A stretch of 64,000 bases of DNA, taken from positions 9,399,554 through 9,463,553 of the forward strand of contig JADWOT020000008.1 in the NCBI GenBank assembly GCA_036345935.2, in the 5' to 3' direction. The stretch's first letter is position 1; every line of letters begins with the position of its first letter. Positions 13,258-23,652 of this stretch are shown here, in pieces. This DNA is from Taenia hydatigena (Eukaryota > Platyhelminthes > Cestoda > Cyclophyllidea > Taeniidae). The notes under the pieces are model-generated. The model was not told the origin of the DNA. It saw nothing but the letters and a program-made list of their open reading frames with translations, and ran no database searches. The position numbers and the translations under genes were made by a program.

Positions 13258-14291
13258 TAGTGACTCTCAACAAGAACAGATTGAACCTAAATCAAACCTC
13301 CCATTTTATAAGCAAACACACTCCTCATTTCATCAACGGAAAGCACAGCACATTACTTGAGCAAGTTTCACAAACTTTCGTGCAAAAACAGAAGATATAT
13401 TAGTGCATGCGCAAAAAGCTGCACGTAAAAAGGTTCATAAAACCAAATGAAAGCCTAATCACACGCAACAGCCTCATCGACGTTAACAAAAATAGTGATC
13501 AAAAGGCTACCATGGTTAGAACATCAGGAAAACGGAATAAACGTAGAAAGTGAAGATCAATGAAAGCAAGCAAAGTAACTGAGAAAAAGTGGCTATGAAA
13601 GACAGGTCATGAACAGCTCTACGTGCACCCCAAAGCCCACCATCTCGCAATCGCGGGCACTCAAAGCGACCTCCACAACTGACCTTAAATGGCAATTTTT
13701 CGAAGCATTATAAGTGCGAGCTACTAATCATAAGGAGTCGTTAAATAGTCAAGGCAAGAAGCACATTCAAAGTAAAAAAATAAATTAAATATTACAAACA
13801 AAAAACTTTGACATTATAACATATTGGCAATAATTAAAAAATTTGTCAGAAACTTTGCGTTGCTTTGGCAGATGGTGCAGCTAATTAGCAATTTTAGCTA
13901 TACATATAATCACAGTGACTACGGAATCTTGTACAAAACATATCTCTTTAAGAAGTGCATAACAAACCATATCAGGATGTATAAATATCTGTTGCTCATG
14001 GTAAGAATCGCATGAGCTTATAAGAGTACCTCTCTTTCTTCTCCGCATATAAGATGTACAGCCCAATTGTTCTTGCAATTTGTGCCAATTTTTAGGAAAT
14101 TTACGCTTAATGTGGCTTAGCGTTTATCGCCTGGCTTTAAGAAAGCAAACACGATTCTCAAAAACTCTGCTCAATGTGGACAAATGGGGTACTTCTGTGT
14201 GATATAACAGCAGATTGAACTTTATATGTACCTTGCAAATAACCGCGCGATATATGCTCGTAACGTGTTTTGACTATTTTGTCTTCGGCGG
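13258..14291. promoter_or_regulatory. Divergent promoter region between PCYOX1-like and ATAD3 genes
   Basis: About 1.03 kb of AT-rich non-coding DNA separates the two start codons, which point away from each other. It should hold both promoters. I see no convincing core elements beyond scattered TATAA-like strings, and no conserved ORF. Confidence 0.4.
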
Positions 14292-16984
14292 ATGTCTTGG
14301 CTCTTTGGCTATTCAAGGCCACAGGTTTCTGACTTAAGGGGTGAGGGTGGTATGTCCGCGCCTCCTCCTCCGCCGCCCCCCAAGAAGGATGACAAAAAGA
14401 ATCTTGAAGAAGCTATTTCGGGGTTTAGGTTTGACTCAGCGGCCCTAGAAAGAGCAGCCAAAGCCGCTCGGGAACTGGAGAGTTCAAGTACGCTCTTGGG
14501 TTTCTCATTTTTTTTAGAATGCGCCAAGGAGGCGTTTGAGTTGTCCCGCATGAATGAGCATACGCAGCAATTAGAGTATCAAACTAAACTGAAAGAGTAT
14601 GAGCTTGGTATTGAGCAAATGAAGGGTCAGCAGATACGTATACAGCAGGAAGAGCGACGAAAAACTCTGGACGAGGAGGCAAAAATTCATAAGCACCGTG
14701 TTGATTATCAGGATATGCTTGCTAGGAAGCGACAGGAGGATCAGATGGCTCAACAGGTATTCACCTGTCTTATTTAATTCCTTAGGCTCGAATGCATGAG
14801 GAAACTCTAAGGAAGCAGGAAGAGTCGGTTCAAAAACAGGAATCCATGAGGCGCCGTACGTTTTTGTTGCTTTCCTATTTTTTATAGAAACTATCGAGTA
14901 CGAGGCCAATTTGCGTCACCAGAATGAACTTAAGCAAATAGAGGCTCGGCTCCGTGGTGAAGCCCAAATCGAGCGTGAAAATCGTGACATAAGGTTGGAG
15001 AGATCTCGTATTGAAGCGAGGGAACACCGGGAGACTATTCTGCAATCAATACAAACCGCGGGGTCTGTACTTGGTGCTGGTTTCAATGCTTTTTTTGCTG
15101 ATCGATTCAAGGTTGCAACGGCTGTCACTGCTGCGACTGTTTTGGCTGGTGGCGTTTATGCTGCTAAATTTGGAATGGGCACTTTAGCCCGGTACGTAGA
15201 ATCCCGAATTGGCAAGCCCTCGCTGGTGCGAGAGACATCTAGGCTCAACATTGTTGATTTGATTCGTCATCCAGTTCAGGTATTTGTCTTTTATTTCACT
15301 TTTGGTATTTGCTCCAGGCTTTTAAAAAGGCGTTTAATCGTCCCGGTGATCCTTTGAGAAATATTATACTTGAAGTAAGTTTCTCGTTTTTCATGGTTTT
15401 TTAAACTTCTTTTTAGCCTGCTCTTGAAGCTCATTTGCGAAAAGTAGCTCTCGCCACACGGCATACGAAAGCAAATAGAGGTTTTTATAGGAATGTCCTT
15501 ATGGCTGGACCTCCTGGAACTGGTAAAACTATGATGGCTAAGGTTTGTCTTTGTTCTAATGCCACATTCTTGCGTACTTTAGAGCTTAGCAGTCCATTCG
15601 GGTTTGGATTATGCCATTATGACTGGTGGTGATATTGCGCCCTTGGGGAGTGACGGTGTGACGGCGATTCATAAGGTGTTCAATTGGGCCAAAACCAGTC
15701 GAAAAGGGTGTGTTATTTTTATATTTTATTGCTGGGCACTCCACCACCATGCAATTTAGTCATTTACGGATCTCATTAAACTACAATCTAAGCCAATCTT
15801 TTTATTCCCTTGCTGTAAATACCCAAGGTTTTGTTCTTGACGGCAGGCTTAAAAGTTTGTCTTCTGAATTTTTGCATTTATTCCTTAACATGAAATTCGT
15901 TCACTTGATTCAAATTTGACTATTTGGACCGTATTCTAGTGTCCTGCTGTTCGTCGATGAGGCCGACGCCTTTCTGCGAAAGCGTGAACAGGAGCGAATC
16001 TCTGAGGGGATGCGCGCAACCCTGAACGCCTTTCTCTACCGAACCGGTGAACAGTCGCAAAAGTCAGCTTTCATCATCCGTTCTCATAATTCAGCTTCCC
16101 TCTTTACCAGTCTTCCTGTATTCAAAACTGTCGCTTGATTCTGGTATTGCCCGTATAGACTTTAATTTCCACTAGAAGCATGAACAAGGACTGTACTGGC
16201 TTTTTGATAGCGTCCACGAAACATGGTAACTCTTCTGCTACTCTCACTGTTTAATGGTCTATGGGTAGTGTTGCTGAACTTCCCTGCCCCGTTTCGTTGC
16301 CATTTTTGCGACGCATTCGAAAAACCTGTAGTCTGTTTGATTTAGTTTAGTAGAATGCCAGAACTTCTCCTATTTAGGTTCATGCTGGTTTTGGCAAGCA
16401 ACCAGCCGGAGCAATTTGATTGGGCAATCAACGACCGAATGGATGAAATTGTCTACTTTGACTTGCCGAAACAGCGGGAGAGAGAGCGGATGATTCGTCA
16501 GTACTTTGATCTCTATCTCTTCCAGCCTTCAATGGACAGGAAGCAGCGTATCCACCTCGCTGACGACATTGACTACACAGCAAAGTGCAAAGAGGTGGCG
16601 GCTCGAACTGAGGGCCTCTCCGGTCGTGAGCTCTCAAAGATCGCCATCGCCTGGCAGGTCGGTAACCCAGCCAAACCTAACACTTTAGTGCTTCAATTCA
16701 GTGCGTATTCGTAATGCGGCGTCCCCGAATTTTAACGGGTAGAATGAACAGTAATTTGCATTTATTAGGGCTGTGGATTTACAATAACATTTCTGGTTAA
16801 GGCATAAATCATGGGTTCGTTTACGCGTGCATCTCCCCTCTAGACGGCGGCATTTTCAAGTAAAGATGGTACCCTCAACGAGGAGATGATGGACAGTGTT
16901 GTGGAAAATGCGGTGGCGGCGAACAAGAAAAAACAGGAATGGCGGCAGCACCGTCTTCCCGACTGGCAGATGGAGCACCTATAG
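14292..16984 (+). CDS. ATAD3: ATAD3, mitochondrial AAA+ ATPase
   Basis: Ten exons: 14292-14487, 14518-14756, 14786-14855, 14888-15279, 15318-15374, 15417-15542, 15583-15707, 15940-16062, 16378-16657, 16844-16984 (stop TAG), giving 582 residues, close to human ATAD3A. ATAD3 is an inner-mitochondrial-membrane ATPase acting in nucleoid organisation, cristae and contact sites. The start '[10 protein letters not shown]' with a polyproline run (residues 24-30) is family-typical. A long charged coiled coil ('[15 protein letters not shown]') covers about residues 60-220, with a probable membrane segment near 245-261. The AAA+ domain has Walker A 'GPPGTGKT' at 349-356, Walker B '[10 protein letters not shown]' near 404-413 and sensor 1 '[18 protein letters not shown]'. 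Introns 1-6 are 30, 29, 32, 38, 42 and 40 bases; the last three are 232, 315 and 186. Intron 1 is a multiple of three and has no stop in frame. Confidence 0.95.
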
Positions 16985-17288
16985 CCCTTACTGTAGTCCC
17001 AAGGGACACCACATTTCCTTTCCCTCCCCTTCGTAATTTGTAGGTCGGCACAGTTTATCGCTCCCAACTTGTAGATGTAATTTACCAACCAGCGCCCTCT
17101 CGCGGCCTTGTCTATGCTTCCATTTCAATCCTACGTTAATACTTCGTGTGTATTCGCTCTAATGACCTGGTCTCCTAGCACAGGTCTTAAAAGGGTGTTC
17201 TTGAAGCTGCGACGCTTAGACATAAACTACGCAAATTACCGCGATGTTGCCCTTCCATTTCTCTTCGCTGATGCGCTAAGAAAATGGA

Positions 17289-17294
17289 AATAAA
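17289..17294 (+). terminator. Candidate poly(A) signal for ATAD3
   Basis: AATAAA lies 305 bases after the ATAD3 stop codon and 73 bases before the 3' end of the convergent Aha1 coding sequence, so the two 3' UTRs may nearly meet or overlap. It is only a motif match. Confidence 0.45.
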
Positions 17295-17366
17295 AGATCT
17301 TGTATTTTTTGAGTCACAACATGATAAAACGCATATCGAGGGGAGGGCAGCCCTCATGAACCATAG

Positions 17367-19492
17367 TTAGAAGATTTTCCCGCCGAAGCCGAATGTTTGC
17401 TGAATTGGCATGAAGTAGTGCGTCTTCCAGCCGGATTGTGTTCCCTCTTCGTCACTAGCAGGGACGCCGATCTGAGAGAGCTTCAACCGGGTACCGGTCT
17501 CTGTTTGTTCTAAATCCAGCCTCACTGTACTATAGTGGTTTTCTGGCCAGTTTTCTTTCCGCCAACTCATAGATATAGTTTTATTCGGTTCCTAAAGCAA
17601 TATACTTATGCACTTTACCGTTTTGCGAATACCTAATTTGCAAACGCCTGTGCCCACCCATTCCAAGGTGGGCAGCGCGCGCGTTTACCGATACTATTGG
17701 ACAAAAAACGATGTGGATAGCACTCACCAGATCAATAAAGCTCCCGGACACGTTCCCGTCGAAAATTGCGTATTTTCCACCAGGAGTGGACTGTACAATA
17801 GCGTTGCCACGAGTGAACAACCTTGTGAGCTAGAATGAGGGTAAGAAATTGCAGCATCATCCGTCATTGGGAAGGCGGTATATTTGTACCGTGATATTGG
17901 CGCACGGCAATCAAAGATGAAGTAGTAGAGACCACGTGCACACCCATGTAAACGCTTTCCAGTCGCAAGTAGCGGAAACTAATCGTAGACACATTGGTTT
18001 AAGTAATTTGAAGGTGAATGGACATTCAGAAAAAATGTCCAACTTTAAGGTTCTTCTTTACAAGTCAATGTTAGTCAATCCTAAGACTCACATCACGGGC
18101 GGAGTAATAACATTCGAACAGAACTCATTTGGCAGCGATAATGAAATCCCTAACTGGATAATGCAATTTGTTTGATAAGTTAATCCAACAGATGCAGAAA
18201 CAATTCCCACTCTAATAAGGGTATCGCTTTAAAAACTAATCGCGATTGTAACAAAACATAGCAGAGGCAAAGCAACCCAAAAGTCCTGCTTTCATTGCAC
18301 AAAAATAGAAGTAAAGGAGAGTCCTTTCACGGCTTTCCAGAGGTCTGGCGTTTTGCATTCTTGGAGTAATAAGTCACCTCATGGAAGAAGAACCTCGCGT
18401 AAAGTGCACAGTCACTAACAACTTCTTCAATGCTCAAATTTGTCTGAACATCACTACAGCGCGGTAGGAAACTCGGGTATTCCAAGTGAAATTAGTTCCT
18501 TTAATGCCAAGATTCGTTAGCGAAATGACGGACAATGCATCAACAGTCTAAACCATCACTGAAACACTATTCTTGTCAGCTTAGAGCATTTTAAACAGAA
18601 TGACACAAAAGCCAGTGGCAACATTTACCTCTTCTGTGACGAAAACCTTATATAGATCTTCAGGTGTGCACATGAAGTCCTCCTGCAGTGAAATCTGCAC
18701 AGTATCCTGAGTATCAGCATCTCCTGCAACTACATGCATTTTCGTAGAGCTGATACCAGTATTCCGTGAAATGTCAACTAGTGCTTTGTTATCTGGAGGT
18801 TGCTTCAATACCAAACTGGGAGGGTCCGGTTTATCAATTGTTGGTAAGATGAGGTCTTTCCCGTACTCTTCAAAGATTCGAAATGCGCATCACGACGTAA
18901 CAGTATAGAACATACCATGTTTTAGATCAGTTACATAGATCTCAAGCTGTTTCCGTAAGTGATTAGCCCCTTCTGTTCGAAGGAATTCCTTTATTTCGTC
19001 AGCATCAGGTTTAGTGGACTGACAAGAAACATCGAAATCCCATTCCTCAGGAGAGTATTCCTCACTCAGATTATTCACTGCTACCGTCCCACAGACCTTG
19101 GCAGGACTTTCAACACCTTTCTTGTGTCCTTAACGTGGAGAAAACTTAACCGTAACAAAAGCCCCGTGCGAATTTAAGGTAGGAAACATACCTTTCCACT
19201 CCATTTCAATAGTCCATTCGTAAAAAATTATCAACCTCGCCTTTCTATTATTAGCAGCCGCCTCCCCTTCGCATTTACTAACCTTGGTTATCTCGAGGTT
19301 ATCTAAATCGTAGGCGATAACAGACTTCTTACATTTATCTGTATCTATGATAAAACCTGTAAGCAGATATTTAATTTTATCAATTGACCACTGTGTGGCC
19401 TTTTTTTCTATCCAATGCCAGTTATTTACATTCTTGGCATCAGCTCGTTCTTCCACAATCCATCGCGGATCACCCTCACCCCACTTAGCCAT
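17367..19492 (-). CDS. AHSA1: Activator of 90 kDa heat-shock protein ATPase (Aha1)
   Basis: Five phase-consistent exons: 19492-19192, 19128-18916, 18867-18629, 17829-17728, 17591-17367 (stop), 359 residues against 338 in human AHSA1. Aha1 is a cytosolic co-chaperone that binds the middle and N domains of Hsp90 and stimulates ATP hydrolysis. The start was set at the ATG giving 'MAKWGEGDPRWIVEERADA', identical in position to animal Aha1; a TTG-initiated extension upstream is not credible. The N-terminal domain has the conserved 'NVNNWHW' motif, 'EGEAAANNRKARLIIFYEW' and 'LKHEYGKDLILPT'. The C-terminal AHSA1/START-like domain has 'CTPEDLYKVFVTEE', 'IFDGNVSGSFIDL', 'SMSWRKENWPENHYSTV' and ends 'QQTFGFGGKIF'. 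The linker near residues 180-250 is longer than in mammals. It converges with ATAD3, 382 bases apart stop to stop. Confidence 0.95.
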
Positions 19493-20000
19493 TGCTTCTG
19501 GATACAAGACACGCGGGACTCGTTCGAGAATGTTCCAATGAACGGTGACCTTGGATAATTACATTCCACTCGAAATCTAGGAGTAAGCGATAGTATTTAT
19601 GAAGGATTTTGATAAAGTAACAATTTAACCTGTTAGTTATTGCGTTCATTTGTTTTCTTTAGCTTTTAATTATATTTGTTGAATCTCTTTGAATGCTGTG
19701 CTTGTCTAGCAACACAAAACAAGAATTTGAATTAAAAAAGGGGTCGAATTGATTAAGGTCATGAAATAAATGCCATTTGAGTATTTGGGGACTGTGTGTG
19801 TCCTAAGGATTGTTTGCGGCTATTCTCTTAGTCTTTCCTTAATTAAGAACGAAAAAAATCCACTCTATACAACTACTTGTACGCATGACTTATTAATAAG
19901 TAGTATAGGTGCCCTAACGCCTACAGACCCTATAAAGACCAAAGGGGACATAATACTTGGATGAAATATATATATTCTGCAAATACAAATGAGCTGGTGC

Positions 20001-20058
20001 TACTGGTGTGGCTTAGAGGCCAGTCATCCCGACGAAGTCAATTGGTCAACCAAGTGAC
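20001..20058 (+). repeat. Short direct repeat, copy A (possible LTR fragment)
   Basis: Shares the core GGTGTGGCTTAGAGGCCAG with copy B at 21012-21070 in the same orientation; the match then continues with a few differences to CCAAGTGAC. A weaker third match (GGCCAGTGGCGGGAAGTCAAT) begins near 20094. The spacing of about 1.0 kb around a gag-like ORF suggests a small LTR-type element. Confidence 0.6.
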
Positions 20059-20221
20059 TGTTGTAATACTTAATTCTTTAGATGCGCTTTGTAGGCCAGT
20101 GGCGGGAAGTCAATTTGAACCACGTGACTGACGAACGTGGAGACTCCTCGGAGCGTGACGGACCCTCGGCTTGAACCCCCATTCGTCGCCTAGCTGTATT
20201 TATTGCCCATATACAGTAAAG

Positions 20222-20485
20222 ATGTCTAAACGCACTAAGACTTCTACTGGCAAGGGTAACCAGGAGGGAGAGGAGGAACCCTCCGCAACTGTAACTAAAA
20301 ACCGACGCTTAAACAAACAACATAATATTTCCTCGATTCCTCCTTCCTTCTCGGCACCCAATCTTGGTCAACCTCCCGTGACAGCCATTACTACGTGCCG
20401 GTCATCAAATTCCTGTATAAGTGAGGAGAAAATTGACCACAGCATCATTGATCCTTTCTGGGAACAACATCATATTCATCCATAA
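20222..20485 (+). pseudogene. Gag-like ORF inside the direct-repeat pair
   Basis: An 87-codon reading frame begins with ATG just after a CCATATACAGTAAAG leader and reads 'MSKRTKTSTGKGNQEGEEE', a basic then acidic low-complexity start like the gag N-terminus of some LTR elements. It stops early and no zinc knuckle follows. It lies between direct-repeat copies A and B. I cannot show homology by eye, so the gag assignment is an inference from position and composition. Confidence 0.3.
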
Positions 20486-21011
20486 TCAGACGATGGAACA
20501 CCAGCCTAAATCCTGAGTTATGTTAGAGATCGCGGAATTTAACGCAGCTCCTTGAGATAGGGTTTCGCGTTTGCTCCTTCTTGCCGTTGTTCTCACTATG
20601 GAGCTGTCCAGTTATATCTGCCTGACCGCTCTTTTAGCTAGTAGGTAATTAGAGATGACGGCAGGTAAGGCAGGGAAACTTCGAAATGAAACTTTTCCAG
20701 ATGGTTTACGGCTGGAGCCACTTCCGTTTTTAACAGCAGTCTGGCGGGTCATGGAAATGGAGTAGGTGCCGAGAGTTGGCGTTATTATTAGCTGTTCTTT
20801 TATGTATGTCAGCGATTCCCCCTCTGTAGCACATACACTCCTATTGCATTGCTGAAATTTGTCGCAAACGGTGGCAATCGGATTAGAAGCCCTTTAGAGT
20901 AGGGTTCGTTTTCTGTTGTCACCAATGTATCACCCAGAGGCTTCCCTGAAGACAAAGATACAGTTCTTAGAAAGAATACGTGTACCCAGTGAACAGAAAG
21001 GACTTGGGACT

Positions 21012-21070
21012 TATTGGTGTGGCTTAGAGGCCAGGCCAACCGACGGAAGCAATTGGGCCAGCCAAGTGAC
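21012..21070 (+). repeat. Short direct repeat, copy B (possible LTR fragment)
   Basis: Same-orientation partner of 20001-20058, with about 19 consecutive identical bases in the core and good similarity on to CCAAGTGAC. Sequence beyond the repeat differs between the copies. Confidence 0.6.
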
Positions 21071-21829
21071 GAACCGAAATCGGGGCGTAAATAAACAATA
21101 ACTTGTTACAAATGCAGCCTACAAATGTTCGGCAGGTTACCAGCATTGCGTAGAGGTTATAACGCAGAGCGGACTCCAAACTGCAGAGATTTCAGTGTCT
21201 GCTGAGCCCATCATACAGTTGGGTAAAATATCATTTTACCACACTGCAAAATGCATCCTGCGTTTCCTTCTTCCACTTCTGGTTTTGTACCCTTAAAATG
21301 AAGACAATGCCTAACAGAAAGCATCCTGTTTGAGCAGCATTGTTAGATTTACGGGTCAAGTATTAACGGGCATCGGGCCTTGTTTCCCTTCCAGGAACCA
21401 AAGTTTTACACTTCATCACTTGGTTGACTTGACTGCTATTCACATGTATAACACTTATTTTCAAGCACCACCCTTGGCATCCTTCTCAAGGCTTGCATCT
21501 ACGCATGTTATTTTTGGTGACCTGTCTTGGTCCATTAAATATGTAGACTTCATCTCCGCATTCGACCGGAGGTATGTTTTGTTGAGGATGGGCTGTGATC
21601 GATTGAAAATGGGGTGTGTGGTTAAGACTGCGTAATTTACTGGTGAAATGACTTTTATCACTCGAAGTGCATCTTTGCATCATGGGAATGGTAATTGCGT
21701 TTTCTCCATACCGCGGATCAGACTTATAAAGCTGCCCTAGAGTCTGTTCTCTGTAGACGTTGGGCCGGCTGTCCGTCTACTATATTTTCTGTCTGGTATA
21801 TGGCAAGCGTACTTTTCAGGACCAGTACT

Positions 21830-22665
21830 CCTACAAGCGAATGCGTTTTGCTGGCCTCCTTCATTGTCTTCTTAAGGTTACACTGCCCAGAGCTATATCA
21901 CTAGTCTCTGTGTCTGATCTAAATTGCTGAGAACTTAGTTATAAATTAGTAAAATGGTAAAATAGATGTTTTGCCATCAGCTTATGTGGTAAGTCTGCGA
22001 TCTTAGCGAAATCTTTAGCCAAACGCCTCTATCAACCTGCCAAGCCTAGGAAACTACGGATTTCCACTTGATTGGTTGGTGCTTGTCATGCGCTCACCCA
22101 CCTTGTACAGCTTTCAGTAACCGTCACCCCATGTGATAAGCCAGTCCAGTACTGCGGGAACTAACGTTTCTTTGGGTTCACTGTCAGGTGGTCCAACCCT
22201 AGCTTCAAAATGGCACTGTCCTCCCTAATATACCTACCAAAGGCCAATTTTTCATCCACTGTTTTGAGAATCATCCAATCCGTGCGATTTGCAGTGGGGG
22301 TTGGAAAGTGGCCTTTGGATCCTGGGCTCCATCAGGACTTGTCTGGGATTCACAAAGCTCTTTTAGTAAAAGGAAGGATAACTGCTCCATGCCAACTTCC
22401 GCTGCCTGTACTTGCCATTGTCTCGATTTGAAATCCTTTCTTGTTACTGAGCTCGACTTTCTCTAATCGGCTGACGGTCGGTGATATCCGGCCTTTTTCT
22501 TTACCAGAGCAATCGGTGAGGCCCATGGTGATTTCGATGGCATTTGTGACCTCGTTTTGAAGCATATTTTTAACGTGACGACTTATTTTTTCTTGTGGAG
22601 GAAATGATATAAGTCTGGGTGGCTGTCAGATGGATCTAGTCTCTCTGGTGTCTATCGTACGCTTT
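21830..22665 (-). mobile_element. Decayed Ty3/gypsy-type retrotransposon pol (reverse transcriptase to RNase H)
   Basis: Read on the minus strand, several frames line up in order with a gypsy-type reverse transcriptase. Near 22620-22560 is a 'QPPRLISFPPQEKISRHVKN' segment. After a frame change 'MPSKSPWASPIALVKKK' (about 22540-22490) is the classic fingers motif. A degraded 'WQVQAAE' palm block follows near 22420, then 'APTNQVEIRSFLGLAG' (about 22080-22035), the usual thumb motif before the RNase H, then 'RRLAKDFAKIADLPHKL', and 'FRSDTETSDIALGSV' near 21910 as a decayed RNase H start. In-frame stops and frameshifts are many, and the YxDD block is not recognisable, so the element is dead. Integrase and LTRs were not identified. 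Confidence 0.8.
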
Positions 22666-22699
22666 ACGATCGTTGATTTTTGTCTAGCTCTAAGCTGGA

Positions 22700-23652
22700 C
22701 TACCTCGACTGTGCTTCCACTCTGCGGCACCCTTCAAGGCGTATCAGTACCACACCAGACTCTATGAGCTACCAAAATATCTTCTTCCGCAATGCTTCGG
22801 CTTGTTATAACTCTGAAGACTCAGGACGCCACACAACACCCCCACAGAGCACCCCCAGACAACCGCACAACGGAGACAAAGCAACACCTACAACCCCGAT
22901 AGCAAAATTAATTTGGCCTTTGGTATGATTTGCAGAATGTCTTACACCTATATAAATGTAATATCGCAGTGCATTTTCCAGTGCACACCTCTAGCCGTCA
23001 GGTTAAACATCTACACTCCCTTGCAAGTTTACCAACGTATACGATTCGTATCTACGAAGACCACAATCGAAACACCTTGCCGGAAGTAAACCATCCTTTT
23101 TGGGAAAAGGCATCCCGATAAATGAATACCACATTTTGGCCGCCCAATATCAGCATTAGCCTAACTTCAAACACAACGGAACTCCAAGGGAAACCAATGC
23201 CCTTAATTACCGTGGGCCCCTTCGTCCCTTTCGGTGCTAGCTTGTAATAGCCAAATCTCCACATTCTTCCAACAAGGCATCCGTGTCACAATCAAAGTAA
23301 CCAATCTGTGCAGCACAAATGCGGAATCAAATCAAAATTAACACTCATAAAAACCAAACGTTTACTCAAATGTTACGAATTATGGATGCAATAACCCGCA
23401 AATACCCCGAATACTTTGATTGAATTCATCTCTGAGGCCATTTGTAATCAAATACAAGAATAGTGGGTAAAGCTTTTACTACAAAAACCATGTACACAAG
23501 ACGTAGGTTTCAACACGATCTTCAATTAAAGTATGTGTCGCACCAGCCGAGAAGGACTGTCTTACATATGATACTTCCGCACAAAAAATAAATTTAAGTA
23601 AACATGAGACATCAAAAGAGCTAGACGGGGGTTACATCGTAGAGCGAGCACC
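22700..23652. other. No gene seen
   Basis: The stretch between the gypsy remnant and Cdc20 has a CA-rich, proline/threonine-encoding low-complexity patch near 22800-22900 and otherwise nothing recognisable. It may include older 5' parts of the retroelement and the 3' UTR of Cdc20. Confidence 0.4.

Noticed and set aside
14292..14777. Single 161-codon frame across the start of ATAD3
   Set aside because: It reads through a 30-base intron and ends inside the second mini-intron; the spliced model matches ATAD3 much better.
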